This document shows positions 27,025 through 38,127 of a stretch of 64,000 bases of DNA, piece by piece. The stretch spans positions 62,001 through 126,000 of the forward strand of contig KV423993.1 in assembly GCA_001632435.1 (NCBI GenBank). Direction: 5' to 3'. Origin of the DNA: Calocera cornea HHB12733. Lineage: Eukaryota > Basidiomycota > Dacrymycetes > Dacrymycetales > Dacrymycetaceae. Position 1 is the stretch's first letter; each line of letters opens with the position of its first letter. Both the position numbers and the translations under genes were made by a program. The notes below the pieces were generated by a model, which was not told the origin of the DNA, ran no database searches, and saw nothing but the letters and a program-made list of their open reading frames with translations.

Positions 27025-28364
27025 ATGGTGGACTTCTCCCTCAACGAGGCATTCATCCTATCAATATGGGTAGAGGTGAGCCAGGGTCATAGGACTCTCA
27101 GAAGCTCAGGCTGAGCGTTGCAAACAGCTCCTGCTATACGGGTGCCTGGTACCCCTCTTCTGGGCCAGTGTGTACATTATGCACGAGAAGATCGTCGCGG
27201 GCCGTCCTAATTGGGTGAGGAACATGAACCGGACGTTGACACTACGCACTTACCTGAGCTTGCCCACAGCCGATGCTCGGTGCGGCCGCGGTGATGTTTG
27301 TGCTTGCTACTGCACATGTTGGTACGCTCGCTGTGACCACCTCCAAGGGCGCGGGTGCGGACTGATCCATCCATAAATATGTAGCGGTCAACCTTCGCCG
27401 CCTGCTCGACGGCTACGTCTGGTCGTCGAGCGCTGTAGACTTCTTCAACGACCTCGACTCTCCTACCCATGTTGTGAAGGATACCCTCTACACGACTCAG
27501 AGCCTGTTAGGCGATGCGTTTGCTGTAAGCGCGGTCATCTTCACACGAATAACCGACCGCCTGAAGGAGTCCCAACAGATTTACCGTTGCTGGCTCATCT
27601 GGGAGCGCCGAATATCTGTTGTGATTGTCCCTGTCGTTCTATTAGTGTGCAGCACCTGTATGCACAGTTCCATTTCAACTTCAAGCATGCACTTGATGGT
27701 CTCGTGTACAGTTTCTGGCTATATTGTCGCATGGCTGTTCGTCAAGAACAAGGATGACAACACTGTGAGCTGATTCTATGCGTCATGTTCGTCGCTCATG
27801 TCGCTTCAGATCTTCGATGGCGATCTGTACGGATGGATCGTCTCATTCTACACTCTCGCATTAGTGCAGAACTTGATCACCACGACTTTGATTGCCTACG
27901 CCATCTGGAGGAGCGACCGCACGATCACCGCATTCCGTGCCGCCGGACGGAGCCTCATGCCCATTGTCGGCATCGTCATGGAGAGCGCAGCCCTCTACGT
28001 GGCCGCCCAGATCGCCCTGCTCGTGTTATATGTGCTCGATTGCAACGCCCAGTACATCGCCCTGGAGATGATCACGCCCACGGTCGGCCTGGTCTTCACG
28101 TCCATCGTCGTCCGGATTGGGCTGCGCTCCCATCCACTCGAAGGACAGCAGCAAGCAAGCGATCCGCATAGCTTGCATCTTCGACCAATCAGCGTCAAGG
28201 TATCGACGGAGAGCATCACGCATGTCGAGCTGGATGGCGTGACCCCGACTTCGGCAACGTTCGACTCGGAACAGCGGCTCGTACGGGAGAGGGAGAAATG
28301 GGATGAAGCGGTCGAAGAGAACATGGAAAGAGGAATGGTACGTCCGTTCGACGTGATTCTGTAG
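27025..28364 (+). CDS. Multi-pass membrane protein (fungal seven-helix-like hypothetical family)
   Basis: Resembles a large family of hypothetical membrane proteins expanded in mushroom-forming fungi; no function is known. Start MVDFSLNEAFILSIWVE at 27025. Exons then give LLLYGCLVPLFWASVYIM, MLGAAAVMFVLATAHV, NLRRLLDGYVW...VVKDTLYTTQSLLGDAFA, IYRCWLIWERRISVVIVPVV, SGYIVAWLFVKNK, LYGWIVSFYTLALVQNLITT, then RSLMPIVGIVMESAALYVAA and YIALEMITPTVGLVFTSIVV. Seven hydrophobic segments are visible, followed by a hydrophilic cytoplasmic tail ending MVRPFDVIL and TAG at 28362-28364. Introns are near 27076-27127, 27217-27270, 27324-27386, 27529-27582, 27658-27709 and 27766-27809. The arrangement is GPCR-like in helix count, but no receptor motif supports that label. 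Confidence 0.8.
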
Positions 28365-28799
28365 CTGAAGCCGGAAGCCAGCATAGTGAGAGAACCCACA
28401 CGTTCATTTGTGCCGCATTTACCCAATAGCCTATACCCGGTAGTGGCATTTCTAATCTAGCCTGTTGATTCTTCTCCTGTTCTCACCGGTCCACCTGGAT
28501 GGCCGTTCGCGGGGCCGCGGAAATCGCAGCATGCTGAGCGTGGGAGCCAGCGCATCAGAAAATCAGCAATAGATTACACATGGTGAACGCAGGTGACGCA
28601 ATGTGCCCCAGCACAGAAGAAGACTAGCGAAGTCATCAGCTCCTACCATCGTTCGATGGAAATAACCCACCCGTGAGTTAGCAATCACTGAAAACCGCAA
28701 AAGAATGAGCCAGATCAGACGGCAAAAGTCCTTCGTCCCCAAATAATGAACCAACAGATTCCCACCAGCGTTCTCAGCCAGCCACATCAGCGCAGCGTG
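28365..28799. other. Intergenic, no gene seen
   Basis: 435 bp between a plus-strand stop and the minus-strand stop of the next gene. It is convergent 3' flank; nothing recognisable. Confidence 0.4.
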
Positions 28800-30010
28800 C
28801 TACAGCAGTGTCTTCTTGAACCACTCCACGGTCTGGTCCGACGAGTCCTCAAACGCCTTCTTCAGTTCTGGTCGGTCCAGCGCGGGGCGGATCGCAAAGC
28901 CGTGCCGCGTGCCAAGGTACTTCTTGAATTCGTAGTCGACCTTGTCGGACCCGGAACGGGCGGCGAGGAGCTGCTCTGCTTCGACGGACTTCTTAGAGGG
29001 GAAAGCAAAGTCCTCTGCAGAGGGACGCATACGGCTGATCAGTGGATGGACCGGAGATTGGGCTAATGCATACCCTCACAGACGACCCAGGAAACAGGAA
29101 ACTTCCAACAAAGCGTATGAGATATGAACGAGACCAGTCACGTTCATGCTACGTACATCCATCTGTGTGACCAGCTTGAGTGGAAAGTCGCCAGGGTGGC
29201 AGATCACGCCGCTCGAGAGGAGGTGGTAAGGTGCCAACTCTGCGATCATTTGGCCTGCGTACGCGTTAGACCCTCTCTCGCGGCGGAGAGTGCTGGATCA
29301 ACCGCCATAGCAGTACCTGGAAGATAGTCAAGCAAATGATTGAATAGGGGAGTCATGAACGCGTACCCCACTGCGCCAACCTTCTCCAGCCCTTTCTCGT
29401 TCTTAAGCGTCACGATGAACTAACAAGACCCTACCTCAGCCATCCCCTATACACAGCCGGAGGAGGCACACATACCGTCTGAAGCCTCTTGCACACCCGC
29501 GAAGGCCAGTTGAAAGTAAGCAGGTTAGGCGCACTCTTGAGGAACTGCCAGCCAAAGCCGAGGTTCTTCCACAAGGGGGGCTTCACGCCCACCTCAAAGT
29601 GGTCGTACGGCTGCAGATCCTCTTCCTTGACCGGCGGCTTTCCCTACGGTGTACGCGCTCAGACCCAGCCTACAGGGCATGAAGCTAATCCAGGGCAGCT
29701 GACCTCAAACATATCCGGCACCTGCATCCCCGTCAGCCAAGTCACAGCGGCACGGGCCCGCATGTTCCGCACGCACATAAACGTCCAGCCCTGCCTCCCT
29801 CGCAAATGCGTCGGCCATGATCTTCGGGTTCTGCAGCGGCAGGCCAAAGATGTCCGTGAACAGCAGGATGGCGTTCTTCGCGGCGGCTGGGGCGCGAGTG
29901 TCGGCGGGGGCCGGGGAGTAGTAGCAGTCCGTGGTGCCTACTTTGATCATCTCACCCTTCGGTGTGCCGGGCAGGCGGTTGCCGGAGACGCAGTCGGCGC
30001 AGAGCTTCAT
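28800..30010 (-). CDS. Dienelactone hydrolase family protein, copy 1
   Basis: Alpha/beta hydrolase of the DLH family, a Cys-Asp-His esterase probably acting on lactones or small esters in the cytosol. Start MKLCADCVSGNRLPGTPKGE at 30010. Conserved strands follow: NAILLFTDIFGLPLQNPKIM, then LDVY^VPDMFE across an intron (29700-29770), and FIVTLKNEKGLEKVGAVG, with the nucleophile motif YCYGG rebuilt across an intron near 29300-29355. The C-terminal half has ICHPGDFPLK, AEDFAFPSKKSVEAEQLL and the catalytic His in GTRHGFAIRPAL, ending TVEWFKKTLL. Several short introns are needed. It is divergent from the aldo-keto reductase (447 bp between starts) and paralogous to the genes at 31836 and 33691. 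Confidence 0.9.
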
Positions 30011-30457
30011 CGTCGCTCCAGAGGGTATCGGTGGGCAGCAGACAGGGGATGGGGGGTATATCGCTGTCGTACAGGATGCAGATGGGCGGTGGGTTGGGCG
30101 GCCTGGCTTGTCGCTGTCACATTCATGAGGGTCCCTCCCTCGGAGCCGAGCGGCACAGATCCGGTCGCTGCACTGGGCGTCAACACCCCGCTAACGCTAA
30201 CCCAACAAGCAGCCTCCTGGCGACGCCCTTGAGAGGGGTCCGAAAGAGTCAGCCAACCCTGCACGTGCCAGTGTTTCTGCGAGATGGGTGCAAGTCAATG
30301 AATACATTCATTCCCCGTCTCCACCTTGGTCGGTCGCACGGTACAAAGCCGGCCCGGACCCTGGTCCGGAATGACGGCGGAACCCACCCCCCCTCCAGCA
30401 ACAAAACCTGCTCGCCTCCCTTGTACTTGACCTGTGCCATCTGCTGCTCATCTTTGA

Positions 30458-31557
30458 ATGCTCGCGAAGATGGCCAAGCTCACGCTCCAGTCCACAGTCA
30501 AGCTCAACTCCGGTGAGCGCCCCCTCCCCTAACGGAACGCTAGCGGCGAGGACTCTGGCTAACAGCAGCTACGCAGGGTTCGAGATGCCCTACATGGGGT
30601 TCGGCGTCTGGGCATCGCCGGGGCACCTCACGCCCCAGTCGTGCATCTACGCGCTCAATGCGGGCTACCGGTGCGCCGCCCATCCTCCTCTCAGCCCCCA
30701 CAGGGATGTGGCATACTGACCCGAGAGCAGACACATCGACACGGCCCAGATGTACAAGAACGAGAGCGAGGTGGGCGACGGTGTGCGCGCATGGTGCGCG
30801 CAGAGCGGCGTCCCGCGGTCCGAGGTGTTCGTGACGACCAAGATGGGCGCTCCGGAGGAGACGCACGAGGCGACGATGGCAGCGCTGCGCGGGAGTGTGG
30901 ATAAGATCAACTTGGGTGTGCATGCTCTTCCCTTGCGAGCAGGACTCGGCACAGGGAGGCGGCTAACGCGGATGCAGACGGGTACGTCGACCTCTTCCTG
31001 ATCCACTCGCCGCGGTCTGGCCCCGCGGGTCGACAGGCATTGTGGAAGGGGATGGAGCAGCTGCTCGCGGAGGGCCGTGCGCGCTCGATCGGGGTGAGCA
31101 ACTACGGACCGACGCAGTTCGAGGAGATGCGGGCGTACGCCAAAGTGTGGCCTGCGGTGAACCAGATCGAGGTGCGTGCTGCGGTCGGGCAGGGGAGCGA
31201 GGACTGATGGATGGGCGTGTGTGGCAGCTGCACCCCTGGTGCCAGCAGCCCGGGGTGGTGGACTACTGCTTCGCGCACGGGATCGCTGTGCAGGCCTACT
31301 GCCCGCTGGTGCGCGGTGAGAAGGCGTCGGACGGTGTGCTGCTCGGGATTGCTGCGAAGCACCACAAGTCGTGGGCGCAGGTGCTGCTTCGGTGGAGCCT
31401 GCAGAAGGGGTTTGTGCCGCTGCCGAAGAGCGACCAGCAGACCCGTATCGAGGCGAACGGGGATGTGTACGACTTTGAGCTGGACGGGGAGGACATGGGT
31501 CAGCTGGACGGGATGGACGAGGGCGCAAAGGGCGCGTTGGTGCGGGTGGCCGAGTAG
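30458..31557 (+). CDS. Aldo-keto reductase
   Basis: NADPH-dependent reductase of aldehydes or ketones, single TIM barrel, cytosolic by family. Two in-frame starts exist, 30458 (MLAKMAKLTL) and 30470 (MAKLTLQSTVKLNSG); the second fits the family better. The catalytic tetrad is visible: Asp and Tyr in GYRHIDTAQMYKNE (Asp49, Tyr54 from the second start), Lys in VFVTTKMG, and His in DLFLIHSPR. Barrel strands continue with RSIGVSNYGPTQFEEM, AVNQIELHPWCQQPGVVDYC, AVQAYCPLVRG and WAQVLLRWSLQKGFVPLPKS. Introns lie near 30512-30575, 30672-30731, 30917-30977 and 31171-31227. It ends LVRVAE and TAG. It sits between dienelactone hydrolase genes, suggesting a shared detoxification or catabolic role. Confidence 0.93.
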
Positions 31558-31776
31558 GCAGGTGCGAGGGGGGTGTACATAGCCGCCGTAGGAATAGGAC
31601 CACTCTGTCCCCCACGAAGGGGTCGTAATGGAGCAGTCCAGGGTGCCCAGGGTGCCCACTCTTGGCCGATGAATGCCGGTCAGGGTCCACACAACCGATG
31701 GATCCATGACGCGCCAACCCGTGGATCGGCCATGGAAGCGCGCCTCAGCGTCCTGCACCGGGCAACAAGGCAGGCT

Positions 31777-31788
31777 CGTTATATACCA
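31777..31788 (+). promoter_or_regulatory. Probable TATA box of DLH copy 2
   Basis: TTATATACCATA about 50-60 bp upstream of the ATG at 31836, in a short leader that turns C-rich before the start. Confidence 0.5.
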
Positions 31789-31835
31789 TATACTCACCAC
31801 ACCCACCGCGTCGCACCCGCCTCCCCTCCCCTCCC

Positions 31836-32793
31836 ATGGCCGCCCCCATCTGCGAGAACTGCACAAAGGGCACAAAGCTCCCCGGAAAGCCCACCGGGAA
31901 CATGGTCAACATCGGCGGCATAGACACCTACGTCGCTCCCCCGCCACGCCCCCTCGCACCCGGCAACGAGCACAAGGCCGTCGTCATATTCACAGACGCA
32001 CTCGGCCTCCCCCTCGGAAACAGCCAGATCATCGCAGATGGATTCGCAAAGGAGCTCAACCTCCCGGTCTACGTCCCGGATATGTTCAACGTGCGCGGCC
32101 CCCCCTCCCTCCCTGCTTTTGTCCGACACACGCTGACGCACTCCCCCTGCAGGGCTCCCCGCCCATCTCCCCCGAGGCAATGTCCTCCGTCGACCACTTC
32201 GAGGTCGGGAAACCCCGGCCCTTCTGGAACAAACTCCGCTTCTACGGCCTCCTCCTCACCATACTCCCAAACATCATCCTGTACAACGCCCCCGGAAAGG
32301 TGGCCGCCCGCATGCAGGGCTGGTGCGACGCACTGCGCAAGGAGAAAGGCGTCGAGCGGCTCGGCGCAGTCGGGCACTGCTATGGCGGCATGGTCATTGT
32401 CAAGCTGGCCGCACTCAGGAGCGGCATCCTCCAGGCGGCCGTCGTCGCTCACCCGGGGAGCATCAAGCAGGAGGAGATTGACAAGGTCGATGTGCGCCCC
32501 CCTCCCCCCTTACCTTCCCTCCCATGCACCCCCGTGCTCACGTCCACCCCCAGTTCCCCTGCGCCTGGGCAACATGCCAGGAAGACCAGTCCTTCCCACA
32601 GCCGTTCGCCAAGCAGGTCGAAAAGTCGTTCCAGGCCCGGGACGACAAGACAAAGGTCCCCTACGAGTTCGTCTACTACCCGGGTACCATGCACGGCTTT
32701 GCCGCTAGGCCTGCCCTCCATGTCCCCGAGATCAGGGAGGCGTTCGAGAAGGTTACGGAGCAGAGCTGGAAGTGGCTCCAGAAGTACCTGTAG
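31836..32793 (+). CDS. Dienelactone hydrolase family protein, copy 2
   Basis: DLH-type alpha/beta hydrolase. Start MAAPICENCTKGTKLPGKP at 31836, then KAVVIFTDALGLPLGNSQII and LPVYVPDMFN. After an intron (about 32090-32152) come GSPPISPEAMSSVDHFEVGK and RLGAVGHCYGGMVIVKLAAL with the Cys nucleophile. After another intron (about 32488-32553) come FPCAWATCQEDQSFPQPFAK and the His motif YPGTMHGFAARPALHVPE. It ends WKWLQKYL and TAG at 32791-32793. About 275 codons, normal for the family. The CEDQ/EED-type position after the second intron may carry the Asp. It is the most diverged of the three local copies. Confidence 0.92.
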
Positions 32794-33590
32794 AGGCTAT
32801 CAGGGCGGGCGGTATACAGTGCTGTTTCCGGTGTCCTTACGACTTTCTTGTTACGGATTCTGGAGTATTCCGTAATGCTAATTACACACCTTCTGAACTC
32901 CTGAGCCCTCCGCGCCCCTCCGCCCAAGTTGCAACCAGTCTGAGCGGTCCTGAGTCGTCTGATATATAGTGATGAGGCGAATAGCTGTGCTGCTGGTCCA
33001 GATCGCAATACTCCGAAGATCCGCGAGTGTGTTGCCCTGCGCAGGAAGCCCCCGCTGCAGCCCACTTGTCAATCACACATGGATCAACAAACCCGATTCG
33101 CTTCTAGCTTGCCATAATGCTAGCCACCTTTCAGCCCACGAGTCAGCCCACTGTGCAGACTGTGTTCCTTCAAACAAAGGCCGCTGCACCCGTTCAGCAT
33201 TCTGCAAGAGATTGCCCGACGGGAACGTGCGCCCGGGCATGAACCACGCCGAACCAATCTCCAGGTCGTCCGCGGTCGTGGACCGCAGGCTCTCAGCCAA
33301 TCACAGTCCTCACCTGCACGCTACCCCACCCGAACACGCTCTCCTCCATCCCCTCAATAGTAACTTCGCCGCCTGGCACCGCCTCGCCGATAGACTCGCT
33401 AGTCCAGGGCAAAGGTGGGATGAAGTAAGCACCGACGTCTGCACGTGCCTTCTGTACGCTCCTGCGTGCCCGGTCCCTGGGCAAACCCCGCAGAGGGCGG
33501 CGTGGAATGGCTGGATGATGGAGCGTCACTGTCAGGGCTTGTGAAGTCACAGACACTGTACTCTTGTGTGAAGCGGGAAGGCGACCTGGT
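32794..33590. other. Intergenic, no gene supported
   Basis: About 800 bp between DLH copies 2 and 3. Overlapping open frames on both strands show no family resemblance. The final 100 bp hold the promoter of copy 3. Confidence 0.4.
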
Positions 33591-33591
33591 A

Positions 33592-33601
33592 GGGTATAAA
33601 A
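33592..33601 (+). promoter_or_regulatory. TATA box of DLH copy 3
   Basis: GGTATAAAAG, close to the eukaryotic consensus, 90-100 bp upstream of the ATG at 33691, followed by a C-rich leader. Confidence 0.65.
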
Positions 33602-33690
33602 GACCTACCCTGCAACAACGTCCCGCACGACCTCGTCCCCTCGACTGCGCCAGGCACCACCCCACCACAGCCAGAAGCACAGCCAACACG

Positions 33691-35426
33691 ATGAAACTCT
33701 GCCCGGACTGCATCTCCGGCGTCGTCCTCCCCGGCACTCCCGGGGGAAAGATGGTCAAGATCGGTGCGATCGACGTCTACCTCGCCTCCCCGCCTCCCGA
33801 GGCGCGTGCGAAGGCGGCGGACAAGAGTGCGGTTGTGCTGTTCACAGACGTGTTCGGGCTACCGCTAGGGAACCCAAAGGTCATGGCAGATTCGTTCGCG
33901 AAGGAGCTTGGGCTGGACGTATGGGTGCCGGATATGTTCAACGTGTGTCCCTCTTGTCCACCAGCTCTCGTCCTCGAGGAATGACGCTGACGCGGGATGC
34001 AGGGCAAGCCCCCGATCAAGAACGAAGACATCATGCCGTATGACCACCAGGATCTCGGCAGCCCGTGGCCATGGTGGAAGTTCGCCGGCTTCATATGGAA
34101 CATGGCATGGACGGCTCCAAGCATGTTCATCGGGTCCAACTCGCAAAAGAAGGTGTTTGCAAGGATGAGGGTAGTAAGTCTGTCCGCGGCTATGATACTA
34201 CAAGGGCTGACCGGTTGGCAGTTCGTAGAGACGCTCAAGAAGGAGAAGGGGATTCAGAAGGTCGGCGCTGTGGGGTGAGTGCAGATGCATGCGCATATAG
34301 CCGCCCCCTTTCCAGAAGCTGAGACGAACACAGATACTGCTATGGCGGAGCTGCCATCCTCTCCCTCATCCCGTACCACGTCCTCGCGAGCGCGGTGATC
34401 TGCCACCCAGGCGGGTTCGACCCGAAGCAGGTAGACCACATCGACGTGCGCCCCTTCTTGCAACTTGCTCTTCGCGCATATACTGACCTTCCTACAGTTC
34501 CCCACGTCCTGGGTGACCTGCGAAGAAGACTTCGTGATGGGACCCAAGCTCGCCGATGCCGCCGAAGCGCAGTTCGCGGCTCGTGCGGCGCGTGCCAAGC
34601 AAGCAGACGAGCCCGTGCCGCCAGCGTACGAGTTCCGGCGGTACATGGGCACGCGGCATGGGTTTGCGTGCCGTCCTGCNNNNNNNNNNNNNNNNNNNNN
34701 NNNNNNNNNNNNNNNNNNNNNNNNNNNNNNNNNNNNNNNNNNNNNNNNNNNNNNNNNNNNNNNNNNNNNNNNNNNNNNNNNNNNNNNNNNNNNNNNNNNN
34801 NNNNNNNNNNNNNNNNNNNNNNNNNNNNNNNNNNNNNNNNNNNNNNNNNNNNNNNNNNNNNNNNNNNNNNNNNNNNNNNNNNNNNNNNNNNNNNNNNNNN
34901 NNNNNNNNNNNNNNNNNNNNNNNNNNNNNNNNNNNNNNNNNNNNNNNNNNNNNNNNNNNNNNNNNNNNNNNNNNNNNNNNNNNNNNNNNNNNNNNNNNNN
35001 NNNNNNNNNNNNNNNNNNNNNNNNNNNNNNNNNNNNNNNNNNNNNNNNNNNNNNNNNNNNNNNNNNNNNNNNNNNNNNNNNNNNNNNNNNNNNNNNNNNN
35101 NNNNNNNNNNNNNNNNNNNNNNNNNNNNNNNNNNNNNNNNNNNNNNNNNNNNNNNNNNNNNNNNNNNNNNNNNNNNNNNNNNNNNNNNNNNNNNNNNNNN
35201 NNNNNNNNNNNNNNNNNNNNNNNNNNNNNNNNNNNNNNNNNNNNNNNNNNNNNNNNNNNNNNNNNNNNNNNNNNNNNNNNNNNNNNNNNNNNNNNNNNNN
35301 NNNNNNNNNNNNNNNNNNNNNNNNNNNNNNNNNNNNNNNNNNNNNNNNNNNNNNNNNNNNNNNNNNNNNNNNNNNNNNNNNNNNNNNNNGCAGACGACGG
35401 AGTGGTTCAAGAAGACGCTGCTGTAG
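33691..35426 (+). CDS. Dienelactone hydrolase family protein, copy 3 (contains assembly gap)
   Basis: Start MKLCPDCISGVVLPGTPGGK at 33691, very like copy 1. It continues SAVVLFTDVFGLPLGNPKVM, LDVWVPDMFN, intron, GKPPIKNEDIMPYDHQDLGS, FVETLKKEKGIQKVGAVG, intron, YCYGGAAILSLIPYH (Cys nucleophile near 34340), ICHPGGFDPKQVDHID, intron, FPTSWVTCEEDFVMGPKLAD and RRYMGTRHGFACRP with the catalytic His. The sequence then enters 710 N and resumes as TTEWFKKTLL and TAG. Copy 1 has only about 16 residues between those points, so roughly 50-65 bp of coding sequence should be missing, not 710. Confidence 0.88.
34680..35389. other. Assembly gap (710 N)
   Basis: Run of N inside the last exon of DLH copy 3. 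Its length is an estimate and may be wrong. Confidence 0.99.
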
Positions 35427-35761
35427 AGTGAGACGGGTGGATAGCCTGGGGGCTCGCTTCGTGTATGCTGTCATGTGACTGCGATCGTGGTGTGTATGTG
35501 CTTGTCGAGGAGCAACATTTCACGTTACCAACCTTGTACTCTGAGGGAGTTGGCCAGTGTCGTCATTAGGGCCCTTGTCAGGAGCAGCACCATCGGCGAT
35601 CCCTCCCTCGCACGCAGGATGGGTTGGCATTGTGCAGGACGGCTTGCATGCACACTACTCATTGGATACACCTCCTACTTCCATTCACCGCAGTCCAGTT
35701 CGCCTTGCCACTGCAGACAGCATCGGCATTCATACCCCGTCATGACGCAGCCCCTGCAGAC

Positions 35762-36154
35762 CTCACGACTGCTCGAGCTTCGGGGCGGCGTCGATGTCCC
35801 GCTTCCTTAGCTTGATGTATTCTATCCGCAGACGTTCCATATTATCCGCGTTGGTACTGTTGCAGTGTCAATATGTGGAGCGGCAGCAGGGAATGGGGGG
35901 AAGGGACGCACTACTGGCGCATACAATTCTGCATGGTCTTGTGCTGTGCCCGGCACGCCCACACGACCGACACCGTCCGCCCTGTTGCGCAGTTCGCAAA
36001 CTCTGTCATCATCGCATTAGCACATACGTGTGGTGCTCCTTCATAGAGGAGGGAGGGAGGACACACCCCGCACGACATCATCGCACGCCTTGAGCGCCTT
36101 CGCTTTGGTCACCTTCATGAGCGTCTCCTCCTCCCGCCTCGAGAGGGTCTCCAT
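35762..36154 (-). CDS. CMC1: CMC1-like twin CX9C mitochondrial protein
   Basis: Small intermembrane-space protein of the CMC family, linked to cytochrome c oxidase assembly. Minus-strand start METLSRREEETLMKVTKAKA at 36154. The first CX9C pair is CDDVVREFANC, rebuilt across an intron (about 36000-36062). The second is CRAQHKTMQNC near 35935. After another intron (about 35853-35912) the tail reads NMERLRIEYIKLRKRDIDAA and ends KLEQS with TGA at 35762-35764. The spacing of both cysteine pairs is exactly nine residues. A TATA-like TATATAACG lies about 55 bp upstream on the minus strand (near 36209). An additional N-terminal exon cannot be excluded. Confidence 0.85.
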
Positions 36155-36605
36155 GACTGCCAGCTGCCGAGGTTTTCAGCGCGCAGTGCCGCAGGAGACA
36201 GTATACTGCGTTATATAGCACCTGACGTTGTCGACACTGTACAATGTGCCGGCAATGCTGCGGTTGATGCTGATGCGCGATCTGGACGATCTTCTGGACC
36301 TGACGGGGTAAGTTAAGGGTCCCCCCCTTCAGTTCCCGGTAGCACGTGCACAGCTTGTCACCGCCAAGTTGTGCGACCTGGCCGGCTTTGCGAGTCATCT
36401 CACCCGTCCATCGTGGTGCCGGACGATGGGATGCCGAGTCGCCCGCCCTTGCGAGACAGTCTGTGGCTCCCACAGACTTGCAGTGACAGTATCAATAGAT
36501 CGTCCTCCTCTCCTAACTGCACCAGGCCCCGTTACAACCAAGCACTTCCTCAGGCCCCGCGTATGCGATTGCCTCGTGGTCCCTTCACATCAATGCTGAT
36601 ATGAT

Positions 36606-37072
36606 ATGCTATATAGCTACCTTAGGTCTATCACTCCTCTCGACGTCTTCGTGGCCGATGGCATGGAGAAGATGTGGTTCAACCCCGACGAGGCCGTCTC
36701 AGCTCGGGCTGTCGATGAGGTCCTCAGTCCCGACTTCCAGTGGATGTGAGCACAGTCCCTTCTCGTATGTGAACACCGTCGCAACTTTGCGCCAGTTTCA
36801 ACGGCAACCCAATCCCCCGTGATGGATTCATCGGCATGGTCAAGCAGACGCGCTCTGGCCCCGGCCTCGGGAAGGTCCTCGGTAAGTTCGACACCCTGGC
36901 GATGGTACTGGATGACGAGGAGAAGCAGACGGGCATCGTTGCGCAGAGGGCCAAGCACACAAGCTACCATACCGGCAAGGAGACCATCATCGAGCCGGTC
37001 ATGATCATGAATGTGGCGGAGGTGAATGGGAAGAGGATGTTCGTCTCCCTTGTCGAGGTGATGAAGTTCTAA
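36606..37072 (+). CDS. Small NTF2/SnoaL-like protein, copy 1
   Basis: Small protein of about 135 residues. The frame starts MLYSYLRSITPLDVFVADGM at 36606, though an upstream exon with the real start is possible. The sequence VDEVLSPDFQWI is split by an intron (36746-36795) from FNGNPIPRDGFIGMVKQTR, followed by LAMVLDDEEKQTGIVAQRAK and VAEVNGKRMFVSLVEVMKF. The alternating pattern of a helical start, a catalytic-like DFQW strand, then beta strands is like the NTF2/SnoaL cone fold, but no catalytic residues can be named. Its intron position and sequence match the gene at 37657, so the two are tandem duplicates. Confidence 0.7.
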
Positions 37073-37656
37073 CTGTGTCGAGAGGCACGGTATATAAAAG
37101 CGTCGGAATGAAGAACACAGCATACAGATTGTTCTTTGGCTGATTGCGCAGTGGGTCAAGTAAGCTGGTATGTAAGGTGGGCCAGAGAGAGAGACAGGTC
37201 GATGCTTGCGAGGTGGACGCGGGCGGCCAAGGCGGTGTTGCTAATAAAGGGTCCTCTCATGGGCTGCAAGTCATCGCAACCCGCGGACGAGTCCCTTGTC
37301 CGGATGTTCAGGACGCGCCCGTTGGATGCGTCGGCCCCCGTGGTTCTGTGACTCGCATCGTCAGTATTGCCCTGCGGGCCCGGCAGCTACGGAGAAATGT
37401 AGGAACACTAACCACATGAACGGAGACAGTCACAGATGTGGCGTCTGACATACGCGGCCTGATTAAGAAGCCGACCGAACCGCCTCTCGCCCCAAGTCTT
37501 TCACTGGGAGTCACTCCCCAGCCCTGACTTTTATGTCGAGCCTTGATGCCTACCCAATTGCTGAGGGGTATAAGATCCAGCGGACGTCTAACGTTCAGAG
37601 CCAACCAACGCACCTTCTTCCAACCCCGCATCATTTTATACCCACGAATCTCAGCC

Positions 37657-38127
37657 ATGTCGACCGCCGCCGCCGTCAAGCCGCTCGATGTCTGGGTCAA
37701 CGACCTCGTCGACGACATCTTCTTCCAGCCAGACGATGCGCTTGCTGTCAAGTCGTTCGACGAAAGCATTAGCCCCGCTATCTACATCGAGTGCGTTTTG
37801 GCTTCTCCCGACTGCTGAGGGACATTAATCAAGCTCGTGGGGGGCAGTGTGAACGGGAAGAAACTCAGCCGCGAGATATATCTCGGGATCGTGCGAGGGT
37901 ACCGCAAGGAGCACGTGGGCGCCTTCGTGGACAACCCTACGCTCGCGATGAGCGTTGACGACAAGGAGAAGCAGACGGGCGTCGTCGCTCAGCTCGGCAA
38001 GTTCAGCTCTGTGAACAAGGCAACGGGCAAGGACGTCCGCGCGACAGGTCTCACCATCTGCAAGGTGGAGATCGTGGATGGGAAGAGGATGCTCACGAGC
38101 TTGACTGAGGTCCAGGCGAATGATTAG
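37657..38127 (+). CDS. Small NTF2/SnoaL-like protein, copy 2
   Basis: Start MSTAAAVKPLDVWVNDLVDD at 37657. The first exon ends ISPAIYI; an intron at 37791-37847 joins it to DVNGKKLSREIYLGIVRGYR, aligning with FNGNPIPRDGFIGMV of copy 1. Then come LAMSVDDKEKQTGVVAQLGK and VEIVDGKRMLTSLTEVQAND with TAG at 38125-38127, giving about 137 residues. A TATA-like GGTATAAGATC lies about 90 bp upstream (37565-37575). Same strand as copy 1, 584 bp downstream. The substrate is unknown. Confidence 0.75.

Noticed and set aside
27025..28364. Pheromone receptor or other true GPCR
   Set aside because: Helix count is similar, but no STE3- or cAMP-receptor-type motif is present, and the family resemblance is to uncharacterised basidiomycete proteins.
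30665..31717. 350-codon minus-strand frame opposite the aldo-keto reductase
   Set aside because: It is the shadow of a GC-rich coding region; its Pro/Arg/His/Ser-rich translation has no domain, whereas the plus strand gives a complete AKR with its catalytic tetrad.
34254..35478. Long open frames spanning the N run
   Set aside because: They are open only because N codons give no stops. The supported gene is the dienelactone hydrolase, read across the gap by comparison with its paralogue.
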